A stretch of DNA of 64,000 nt from Nilaparvata lugens. Taxonomy: Eukaryota; Arthropoda; Insecta; Hemiptera; Delphacidae. The notes under the pieces are model-generated. The model saw only the letters and a program-made list of their open reading frames with translations, was not told the origin of the DNA and made no database searches. Below, one piece after another: positions 12,501 to 24,500 of this stretch. The stretch is from the NCBI RefSeq assembly GCF_014356525.2, contig NC_052505.1:47579969-47643968 (forward strand), given 5' to 3'. The translations under genes and the position numbers were made by a program. Each line of letters opens with the position of its first letter. Positions within the stretch are counted from its first letter, which is position 1.

Positions 12501-15500
12501 AGGATGCCGAGTGCCACTGACTGACCACTGACTGAACACTGATTGAACACTGAGTGGAGCTGAGTGGTTATACTTAGTAGCTATAAGTACATTAGGATGC
12601 TGAGTGCCACTGACTGACCACTGACTGAACACTGATTGAACACTGAGTGGAGCTGAGTGGTTATACTTAGTAGCTATGAATACATTAGGATGCCAAGTGC
12701 CACTGACTGAACAGTGACTGACCACTGACTAAACACTGAGTGGTTATACTTAGTAGCTATGAATACATTAGGATGCCAAGTGCCACTGACTGACCACTGA
12801 CTGAACACTGATTGAACACTGAGTGGAGCTGAGTGGTTATACTTAGTAGCTATGAATACATTAGGATGCCAAGTGCAACTGACTGAACAGTGACTGACCA
12901 CTGACTAAACACTGAGTGGAGCTGAGTGGTTATACTTAGTAGCTATAAATACATTAGGATGCCGAGTGCCACTGACTGACCACTGACTGAACACTGATTG
13001 AACACTGAGTGGAGCTGAGTGGTTATACTTAGTAGCTATAAGTACATTAGGATGCTGAGTGCCACTGACTGAACAGTGACTGAACACTGACTGACCACTG
13101 ACTGTACACTGAGTGGAGCTGAGTGGATGACCCAACCTTGCCATACAGACATGTTGAATACTGATAGAGAGACTGATGATCATGGTCATTAGTGACAGGA
13201 GGAGTGGGGGTTGTTGAAAATTTCTATGTTGAATGAGTCACGTCACAGGAGGAGGTAGAGTCATTGAAAATGTCTATCTTGCATGTCATTTTGATCTAAA
13301 GTGAAAGGTCCCCCATAGACATCTTGATCTAGAATGGCAGGTCTCCCATGGACATCTTGATGTACAGTGATATGTCTCCATGACAATCTTAGTGTAGAGT
13401 GACAGGTCCTGCATGACCATCTTGAGCTAGAGTGACAGGTCCCCCATGGAAACCCCTAATGCTGATAAAGATTTGTGGGTGTGGCCATTAGTTATGTGAC
13501 ATGGAAGGTGGAGTGGAGGTCGTTGAAACAGCCTTCCTTGAAAGTATAGTAAGGTGATTTCTTACCTATATGATATTTTCAAAAAAAATATTTTGAGGGA
13601 ATTTTTTCAAAGTCTTACAATGTGAGTAAGTTTTTCTCAATTATCTCATTAATTAAGATAAATATTGAAAATACATCGATTGCAATAGAAAATTTTTTTT
13701 TTAATTAAAAATATATTTTTTTTTAATTTCCAAATATTTTACCCATTAACACCGTTCTTATTAGAGTTATCAAAGAATATCAAGGGACTTTTCTTATTCT
13801 GCGGTCAAGATACATAATAATATCCATATATTTTTTAATATTTTCAAAAAAAAAAAATATTTAGAGGGAATTTTTTTATTCGTACAATGTGAGTCAGTTT
13901 TTCTCAATTATCTCGTTAATTAAGATAGATATTGAAAAATGTCAAAGGACATTTAGGATGAAGTTAGGTTAGGCTAGGTCAGGTTAGTTCTGTTTTGGTT
14001 AGGTTTGGTGACCTTGAACATCTTACATGGCTGAAGAGTTGCCCCAGAAGTGGCAATATCTAACTACTGTCAACACTTCATTATTGGCCCTTACTTACTT
14101 CGAGAAAAAGGTCTATCACTGGCAATTCATATCTTTATCCAACAATGCTGCATGATTTTTTCTGCATCAATTGAGGAGATGACTAATCAATCTCAACACT
14201 ATAATGGTTCCAACAAGCCATATATCGAGAGCAGCTATAGAATTTCCAGGGCAGACCTTTCCTGTGATGTGGACTCCTCGGTCACCGCAACTGTCTATTT
14301 TCACCGGACCTTTTGACTATTTCTTATGGATAAAAATGGCGCCATTCAACAAATTAAAATTTTTGTACGTAGTCACGTTGAGATTTTCCCTCTCTTATTA
14401 TTAAAATGGCAACATTATGGGCCGGTTTCCGAGCTCGGGATTCAGCTAACTTCCAGACTTTAACTGGCTTTAAACTCTGGAGTCAGTCTGGCTTTCCGAG
14501 CCAGAGCGTTAGCGTTAACGTAGTATGAGGGCCCGAAGCCCGAAATTCCTGGATACTGGAGCCGACTCCTATTTTCTCCTTCCACCCCTGCAGTACATAG
14601 GCCCGAAGGTCTCTTCTGCAGAACTTGTAACTCTCCCGCGCGTATGAGCTACTTCATGAATATATATGGGGAAAAATACATGCTGATTATGAGCTTATAG
14701 AACATCAAATTTTCTTCAATTTTATGTATAATTTCACAAGTTTACGCATTTCCCCACGACCATTGCAGCAGCTTTCAACACTAAAGCTAAGAATAAAGCT
14801 AAGTGTGAAATCTTCAGTTTTGCAACAAGAGACCAATTGACAAAATAAATTTGGAGGGAATGTTTTGAACACAATTTTCAACTTTGCAGCTTTGTTGGGA
14901 CCAGTTAGGGGGTGAACTTATCAAATTTCCTTATCCCTACCCCTTGTGCTAAAGGGATGAGGGTGGTTTGAAGGTTGCATTTTTCATTTTTTTGCTTACA
15001 CGCTTATAATTATATATTGAGAAAAATGCGTTTAACCGACATGACTAACTATTCAAAAATAAAGCTTGATAAATTCTCTACAGTTTTTGTTGAGTTAAAT
15101 TTTGTGATACATCCAACAGTTCTCGAGATATTCGCTCTTGAGAGTGTGAAATTGTTAAAATAACAGCTGTTACAATAACAGCTTTTCATCCAATTTTTTA
15201 CTCTTTCAGGGCTCATAACTCTCCAACAATGCATCGTGAAAATGAATGTTTATCGTAGATTTGTACAGCATTGATTTCTCTTTAATTTGATTAACTAGTT
15301 TACAATTTAATGTTTTTCTTCCATTTTTAAAGCAGATTCAATGTCAGGGGTGAAATTTTCAATTCTGCAACAAGTGACAACTTGACCTTTAAGAGACGGG
15401 CTAGAGATGCGTAACTTCGCTATGTTTACCTCCCAACTCGTCTTCATTGAGCTAAAAAATGAAAAATTGTGTACCAGACATTCCCCTCAAATTTCATTAT

Positions 15501-18500
15501 CATTATGATCAATTGTTACAAAATTGAAAGATTCACCATCGATTTTTCCATAGATATTCAATAAGTATGAGCAAAAAATTGAAGGAAAATGTGTTTTTTT
15601 TCGAAAATGTTACACCTGTAAGAGTGAATATCTCAAAAATTAAGAGAGATATAGAAAAATGTGTAGGCTCAATATTAGGAAATTATATATTCAATAATTT
15701 TGTATAGAATAGTCATGTCTGTAAGATGTACAATCTTAAGAGTTATTTGCGAGAATCCAAAAAATAGTACCTTTTAAAACCACCCCCAAACCCTTATCAC
15801 AGGGGGTAAGGGTGGGGACTTTTGATATGTTACCTCCTTACTACCCTAAACAGAACTGCGGGGTCAAAATTGTCTTCCATACTTTTCCCTTTATAACCCT
15901 TCGTTGACTGGACTAAAAGCCTACAATTCTACATACTTTATGCATACTAAATAAGTACAGTAACTACTTCAAGTTACTTGATTTTTCAAAATTATTGATG
16001 TTTTGAGGAGAACTTCAAATTAAGAGATTTTTTAAATAACTTTTTATTAGAATGTCTTTTCAATCGCAAGTGTGCAAGTTGATCATGAAATTAAGAAACA
16101 TTTTCCATTATTCTGGAGGAATCATACATTTTTTCTGCTCATGTGTAACTCAGGCCCGGTTGCACAAAAGCCGGTTAAATTTTAACCGTGATTAATTTGA
16201 CGAGAACCAATCAGAGAAGGCCTTTTAGAAAAGAAGGCTTCTCTGATTGGTTCTCGTGAAATTAATCACGGTTAAAATTCAACCGGCTTTTTTGCAACCG
16301 GCACTTATTGTAATAATTTAGAGACATATATTTCATGATTTCCCTTTTACGATTTTAGTACTGACTAAGCACTTTTATTGAATAAAAGCTCAAACGGAAT
16401 TGAATCAGCGGATTGTTCAAACTCCTAATTTAACAGATTACAGTAAAGTCGAACATAGATTGACTTAATTCTTAATCAAGTTAATCTGTTTTCAAGGATA
16501 TGGACCTTAGTAGTACCATAGACTGAGTAAACAGATCTGTGGAAGTGTTTACATCTGTGGTAGTACGCTTGAAACAGTACTTGACGCAATTAAGCTGGAC
16601 ATTGGACAAGTAAAACATTCTAGACTATTAGTCGTCCCTATCTATTACACTGATGAATCTTTCAAGTTTTAATTTCAAGAGAAATGTGTAAATGAATAAT
16701 TATTGGTTTCAGAAACTGCGAAGAAACAATAGTTTAGAAGCTATCAATGAAGCTCTGCATAAACCGTCGATTTCTGCTTCCGATCTGAACATTGCTAATG
16801 TATGGCATTTCCTGTACAAGTACAACAGTGTCGCCCAGTTCTGGGGACCGAAACTAGAAGCGCCCTACGCCAAGAAGGAGGAACAAGAAAGACTCTTGCA
16901 TCTCTATGAGAAGCTGCATTCAACAGTACACAAGTCTGGCAGAACGTTGAAATTAGTTTTTCAGCAGTTGCAAACCGAAACTATGCTAGGATGGGTGAGT
17001 TACTTTGCGAACTGTATTCTGACTTTTGCATAGTACTAAATTGTAATATCTGAATGTCATGCTCATGATACATAAGGCATTGGCAGAATGCGCGGGACAA
17101 CAACGCTAATAAATAATGTACATGTTCGTTGTAACTTGTGATGTAATAACTACGGTATGTCTAATAAAATAATACAAATGAATAAGTGTTTTAATAATAA
17201 AACCTTTATATAAATTTTATAATGCTCATTGATATAGAAGTTTTGCTAAGGCTGTGTACCTAGCATCTAGAACTTTTTATCATTTTTACGTTTTGAGATA
17301 TGAGCGCCTAAAGTTGAAATCTTTGTGTTGATTCGTTTAAGAATTGGTAGCTAATAAATTAATGAAAATTTGAGGATACATTCTCCGATCTATTGTTTAT
17401 CGAATTTAGTTACTTGAACTTACACAATATTCAAAATAAAAGAAATTATTATATTTTGAAAAATAACCCAATTTGAGTTTTGTTATTTGAAACTGAAATA
17501 CATTTCTCTAAAATTGATATTCTCATAAATAAAGTATGTCAATCCTTGAACAATACCTTGAAGAATATTTATTCTCAACATTTCACGAATAATCTATTGG
17601 TTACCAAATTATTGACTCTCCAAAGGTAACTGAACTGTATACTGTAGCCGCTCATATCGCAAAAATTGAAAAGGATAAACTTTATCCTTATAGAGAGGAC
17701 CACGTTATAATGACAGTGAAGAAAGATTGAAGAACAGCGTTCCCAGTTCTCTGCCTTGCTACTGCCTTCTATAGAGGATAGCTGATACCGGTATATGTTA
17801 TGTAATATTAACAGTTTATTCTTGTTTAAAATGCTAAATTATATTTTGTTCAAGAAAATATATTTTTCAATTATAATTAGATTTGCATGATCGAGATAAA
17901 ATGTTTTGTTTTATTCCAGTATACAATATTTTTGCTGATACCAGTAGGTCTATGTGATGTAATAATATGTACGCAGCTAGAGCTTGGTCGAGACGGCAGT
18001 GTTGTTTTGTGCTCTCTTATCTTCGATAATGATTATCGCTTAGTTTCGCCCTATGGACTACTGACGGCTTGAGCTTTCCAGCCTATTTGTGAGTGTTCAC
18101 TGTGAGTTATTCATTTTGAAATTATTTTTTGTACTTATTACAAAATCACGCATTCGAGATGAGTTCTTGTGGCAAATGTAAGCAGCGTTCGTTGAGTGTT
18201 CAACAAACTGATTCTACACCAGTTAAAGGTAATGGGGACTCGAGTATGGTTCGGCTGGAGGGAAATTCCGCTTCATTTGAGTCCTTAGAAAGTTTGATAA
18301 ATAGTGTTCGAGAGCAATTGTCCGGGAGCATTCAGGAAATTAAAACTATTGTCGGCACCAGTCAAGAAAAACAGGAAGAGCTCACCATGATTATAAGTAA
18401 ACAAAATGAAATAATAGACAATCAGCAAGGCCTTATTAACACTCTGAGTAAGGAACTGGACGTGATTCGTCAGAAGCTACTGATCACTGAGGAGCGTTTG

Positions 18501-21500
18501 GACGAGCATGAACAATATTCCAGGAGAAATACTCTCGAAATTCAAGGTATCCCCGCGAAACCGGAGGAGAATGTACTTCAGACGGTGACTGAGGTGGGAA
18601 GGGTGTTGGGTTTCAACATAACTCCAGATATGGTGGACGCCTGCCATAGATTGGAAGTGAAAAAATGGAGGCCTATTGGAAATCACGGAGCAACAACGTT
18701 GTTACCTCCACCGCCACCGGCTATAATCGTCAGATTTGTCAGACGTCTCGACGCCGACCAATTGATGGAGCAGAGGAGGAAGTTTGGGGTCATCAAGAGG
18801 GAACAGATACACGGTCTTGTCGGCCAGGGTACGATTTACATCAACCGAAGTCTAACTTCTACAAGGAGGAAACTACTGGTTTTGGCCCGGCAGCTCAAGA
18901 AGAACGGGCGAATCATAGATGCGTGGGTTGACAGAGAGGGGCGAGTTCGAATACGCAAGGATGTCAACAGAGCTCCAAATATTGTAAAGAATGCCGAAGA
19001 CTTGAATTTTCCTAAGTTATAGAAATTTCCCGTTTATGAACTCCAATTCTTTCATTAGTTTATCTTTTCTTGACTATTTTTGAAAACATTTTTGTCTCTT
19101 TGTACTTGTTGCTAGTAATTTTGCTCTTTGCTTAACGAATACAATATTAATGATAACATTGATAAAGACTTTGTTCCGTGCTTAGGTTTTTTATAAATGA
19201 AGTAAAGAAATGCATTTTTTTAAACTTATTCATGATTGTATCATAATTATGTATATATTTTAGGAATTTAAGAGTGTCACCCTTGTCTAAATTGTTTTTT
19301 TAAATGGATCAATCCATATCAATTCTCGCTCATTGTAATGTGGTTCATTACAGTTTAGGCAGAAATCTTTATGGTTATTACTTTATCTATGAATAATATA
19401 CCGTTCATATGAAATGATTTTTTTTAAATAGTATCTCAAAGTGCTTATTTGTATTGGAAATTTTATTATCCATTTTTTTATATACTGTAAAAGTTATAGT
19501 GTTACGTGGATCAAATTTATTATAGTATTTCGTTTCCCTATATGGTTTAAGCCACCAGCTTATTGAATATTCCGTTCGAGCTGTGACTATTCGAACGACC
19601 TTTCTATTTATATAAATACTTTTAATTACTATAAGTGGTAATTTAAAGTTCATTCAATCAATCGAGATACTTAAGAAGTAGGATATTGTTTCGTTTCATC
19701 TAGCGGGATTGAACATTAATGTCAGATTAGTAACATGGTATACTTTTTCGGAGGTAGTAGGCTGATAAGTAGATAGGCTGCAGTTCATAGCTGATAGGCT
19801 GATAAGAGTCCAATGAAGTATTATATGGATTAAATAGAGTTTGCTTCCACCGAACACACTCATATGGCCTATATATTTTTTCTCATCCATTATTATTTTT
19901 TTATCGACTGCTCCAGTAGAATATTATATTTTATTGTCATTGTTGAATTAAACCTAATGTAGGCGTTTCTTTCCTAGCTAATGTATCAAGAGCTGTGTTG
20001 AGACAGTGCTATGAGCATTCCTTCATTTTGTAGTGCCAAGTAGGCTGTCAAACTATGGAAGTGATAATGATTATTATCTGGACTGTTATCACAACCGTTC
20101 GTTGTCAACAGAAATTACTGGTGTTTGATGTTAAAATTTTAAACATTGATGCTCCTTCAGAAAATCAATCACATTTTTTTTGTTTTGTATTGTTTTTTTT
20201 TTGTTTTAGTTGTGTTGGGTTAGGCTATGTGGTTGGAGGCTTTGGCTGTTGGTGGTCCCGGGTGGGATATTTTCTTCTATCTCATACAGATTTTTCTCTG
20301 TTATTTTATCTTGAGAGCATTCACTTATTGCTCTTTGGATTAATTAATAAGTTTCTTTTGTAAAATCATCTTCTCTTCCTTATTTGCTCAACTCCAATTC
20401 ATTATAAACATTTTTTATCGTTATTCAAATCAATATATTCGCTTATTGCTCTTTGGATTAATTAATTCTTCTATATCATCAGCTCCTTTCTTTTTTCAGC
20501 TTCTTATTCTCTTCCATTTTTATCTTGAGAGTATTCGTGATTGCTCTTTAATTAATTAATTAGTTCTAAATTTCTATTTTTCTATTGTTAAATCATCTTT
20601 TCATCCTCATTTGCTTACATTCAGAACTCTTTATCTAATTCTAAACATTTTTAATCGTTAATCAATTGGTTATATTACTTGCACATATTTGTGTATCATT
20701 TGCATGATGCTTGATTGGGAATTTTTGTTGAGTTTAGGGGTGGGCTGTAATTGATTATTAGTTGCTATGGCTTCTAGGGAATTGAGCGTTTATTATCAGA
20801 ATGTGAGAGGTTTAAGGACCAAAACTCATGTGTTATTACAATCTTTACTTGCTTCTGAGTATGACTTGATCTTGTTGACTGAAACATGGCTGAATTCTGG
20901 TTTTTCTGATAATGAGGTCTTTGATGAAAGATATGTCGTCTATCGCCGGGATCGCCCCGGAAGTGACTCATGTCGGGGAGGGGGAGTTCTGATAGCGGTT
21001 CGTAAGCAAATCTGTCCTGAAGAGTGTGTCTACATCAACTCATCTTTCGATTGTCGGAGTTTTGAGAGCTTGATGATTAAAATATTTGACAGGGATGGTC
21101 CTATATACGTTAATGTTGTTTACTTCCTCAACTCTGCCAATTCTGAGAGCTATGGAAAGTACTTTGACTGTATTGAAGGATATGTCCACTTGATTGGAGA
21201 TCGACTGCTTATTGCTGGTGACTTTAATTTGCCTCAAGTAACAGATTGTAATTATGATCTTCACAATGGTTCGGTAGCAGCTAAGAGGTTAGGACATTTT
21301 CTAAATTTATTTGACTTGAAGTCAATCAATGGAATAAAAAACTCTAACCTACGCACTCTAGATTTGGTTATTTGTGGTTTACCCGTTATAAACGTTGAGC
21401 ATGACTCTAATGCACTGGTACCAGAGGATATTGAGCACCATCCAGCCCTGAATATAAGTTTGATAACTGGAATTTCTGTGAAACGGCGATCGCCCGTTAA

Positions 21501-24500
21501 TGCTCCTCCTGTCTATGATTTCCATAGAGCAGATTATTTCGCACTGTATAATTTGCTCAGAGACTATGACTGGAATGATTTGTACAGATTTGAGGTTGTT
21601 GATGCGGCCGTTGACTGGTTCTACAGTGTCATTTATGAGTGTTTTAATGCCACGATCCCCTTAAAAGCATCTCAAGTGAGAGGTCTAAGTATCCGCCTTG
21701 GTTCACTCGCCAAATAATTGACTTGGTTAAGAGGAAGAATAAATGTGCACGTAAACAGCGATCTTCAGTTCGTTACAAAGATGAATTTGTGAGACTGAGA
21801 AGAGAACTGAAGTCTTTGATTGCAGTTGCCTATCGGAATTATTTGCTGAAAGTTGAGTCTGACCTCGGTTCCAATTCCAAGAATTTATGGAAGTTTGTTA
21901 ATGAGAAGCGCAAGTCCGATGGATTTTGTGAGAAAATGACTCTGCATGACAAAAATTTTGTTGGAGATGAAATTCCTTCAGGGTTTGCCAATTATTTCGG
22001 ATCTGTTTTCTCACCAGTCACCGCTTGCTTTGAGGAGGGTGATGGGATTGAGTTTTTGCATGATACAGCCAATAGTACTCTGGAAGTTGCATCATTATCG
22101 GAGAAAAGTATTCAATCTGCAATCAAAAGATTAAAGCCTAGAGTAGCTCCTGGGCCTGATTGTATTCCTTCCTTCATTGTTAAGGGTTGTGGTGAGCTAT
22201 TAATAAGACCGTTGAAATATTTATTTGACCTGTCACTGAGAAATGGAGTCTTTCCAAGTAGATGGAAGGTCTCGAAGATAATCCCAATTTTCAAGTCTGG
22301 CAGGAGAGATGACATCATGAACTATAGACCAATCAGTATATTGTCTGTCTTTGCTAAGGTTTATGAGAGGGCTCTTTATGATGAGATTCTATGGTATTCA
22401 CGACCAATACTGTCTGAAAATCAGCATGGTTTTCTTCCTGAAAGATCTGTTGTGACAAATTTATTGGAGTTTACAGTGTCTGCCTCCAATGTACTTGATG
22501 CCGGTGGAGAAATGGATGTGATCTATACTGATTTTAGTAAAGCCTTCGACCGTGTTAATCATTGTATATTGTTGAAGAGGCTGTCACAGCTGGGCTTTAG
22601 TAGTGCTTTGGTTGATTTATTCAGAAGTTACCTGTTTCAAAGAAAAAATTTTGTAACTGTTCAAGGAAGGGTCTCTCATGCTTATTTCAGTACGTCTGGT
22701 GTCCCCCAGGGTAGCAATCTGGGGCCCCTTTTGTTCTTGCTATTAATAAATGAGTTACCACTTCAGATACCCAACTCCAAGTGCTTGATATTCGCTGACG
22801 ATATGAAGATCTACAAAGAGGTGAGAGGATTGGATGATTGCTATTCCTTGCAGGCTGATGTTGATAGAGTTGCATTGTGGTGCCATGTGAATAAGCTTGA
22901 TATGAATGTAAAAAATTGTAAATGTATGACTTTCTCCAGAAAGGTTAATCCATCTCGTTATCCCTACTCAATCAATGGTGTGTGCTTGGAGAGGGTAACA
23001 ATGTGTAAGGATCTTGGTATTGTATTCAGTTGTACATTGTCCTTTTCAGCACATGTTGATCACATCATTGGCAGAGCGAACAAGCTATTGGGCTTTGTTC
23101 TGAGAAACTCTACCGGCTTCAATAATGTTGAGACTGTTGTAACTCTGTATCAGTCGCTAGTCAGAAGTGTCCTAGAGTACGGATCTATTGTCTGGAGTCC
23201 CTCTACTCATCAGGATACATTAAGAGTCGAACAAGTACAGAATAAGCTTCTTCGCTTCCTATTTTATATGCAATTTAGAAGAGCCTGTCCCTTGGGTTTT
23301 CCTTCTGGACGTTTGAGATCCCTTTTCAATATGGACTCTTTGAGGGCTAGACGTGACAGGTTTTCATTGATGTTTGTGGTGTCACTTTTGAAAAATTACA
23401 TTAATTCACCCGCTCTCCTCTCTAGGATTGGTTTCCAGGTACCCACGTTCAATGTCAGAAGAGTTAGGACCTTTCATGTACCAAGATCAAGGACCCTTCA
23501 TAACTTCTGCTCTCCACTTAATAGAGTTCTGAGGCTATTCAATAGCGTTTGCGAAGGTGTTGATGTGCATGGCCCTGTTAGTGAGGTTAGAAGGCGCATT
23601 ATTGAGGCTATTCATAATTGAATTTGAATTCAGTTTCTGAATTGATTCAATTAATATGATGTCTGTGATTCTTATTAATTTTATAGAGTTGATCAAACCT
23701 ACAGTTTAAATCCCTTAACTTTTATACTTGAATATTTGTTGTTGTTAAAACTTTTTCTTTTTCTTCTCTGCTTTCATCAATTTTCTTCCCCCCAGTGGCA
23801 CATGTTTTCCCTTAACCTGTTTCTATGCTCAATTGTAGGCCTATTCTTTTTATAACTTATTGGATAAGTTACATTAGTTTTTATTCTGTATTCATTATTT
23901 ATGCTTAGATTACTTACAATTACTTATGCTTTCCTCATACTTATCAACTTTCTTATGTATTTGTGAATTGCATGTACTGTATCTCTCATTTTTATTTATT
24001 TTAGTAACTTACTTTATTCGATTGTAAATGGTAGTGAAGACTGTTTTGGGCTTAATGCCTGTAGTCTTTAATAGTTGTGCTGTAATAATCTCAATTAGAT
24101 GCAACATTATTTGTATTATAAACCGTCCATTCTTGTTTAAAATAATAAATAATATTTATTCAAGAAAATATTTTTTTGAATTTGCATAGTATTGAGATTA
24201 AATATTGTGTTTATTGAATTTATTTCTACATTGTTTGAAAACGATCTGGCAACGTTGATGAGCTATAGTGAGGTCCACGTTATAAAGGCAGTGTTCGATT
24301 AGCAATGGTATTGCTATCCTTATCTTTCATTCAACAAAGCGGATAACGCTATCTCTCTCGCTTTGCTCAGATCGGCTTTTAAGAATGTATAAATACTAAT
24401 TTTGATTCACAAAATATTTCATCTTAATTATGAAAAATCATTATGAAATTATTGCAAAATATAATTTTTTGCTTAATCTTTCTCCACTGTCATTATAATG

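Larger units (their letters stand above)
11287..14070. mobile_element. Giant foldback element with tandem-repeat arms
   Basis: The outer ends are inverted: acagtagttagatattgcca at 11287 and its complement ending at 14070. The arms continue for about 130 bp, including a short CCTAA-rich stretch. Inner arm blocks at about 11420-11580 and 13120-13280 are again inverted, and between them lie the tandem arrays. The right arm carries about 650 bp of extra sequence (13285-13945). No transposase is visible and no clear target duplication could be assigned (CAAC occurs at both edges). Confidence 0.75.
17975..24125 (+). mobile_element. Nearly complete Jockey-superfamily LINE
   Basis: A non-LTR retrotransposon in the last MON1 intron, in the same orientation as the gene. 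ORF1 is at 18159-19022. ORF2 is an endonuclease part at 20767-21717 and a reverse transcriptase part at 21723-23621, separated by a single frameshift. A 3' UTR of about 500 bp follows. No RNase H domain follows the RT, which fits Jockey/CR1-like elements. Boundaries are approximate: family M MITE sequence resumes at both sides. No poly(A) tail or clean target duplication was found. Confidence 0.88.

Noticed and set aside
11559..13189. Several 75-144-residue frames with SVQSVVSQCSVSG-like repeats
   Set aside because: The tandem repeat lacks stops in this phase. Frames occur on opposite strands in the two inverted arrays, as expected of the DNA repeat and not of a gene.
20055..20363. 102-residue hydrophobic frame before LINE ORF2
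   Set aside because: It is driven by T-rich, low-complexity sequence in the LINE inter-ORF region, with no recognisable domain.
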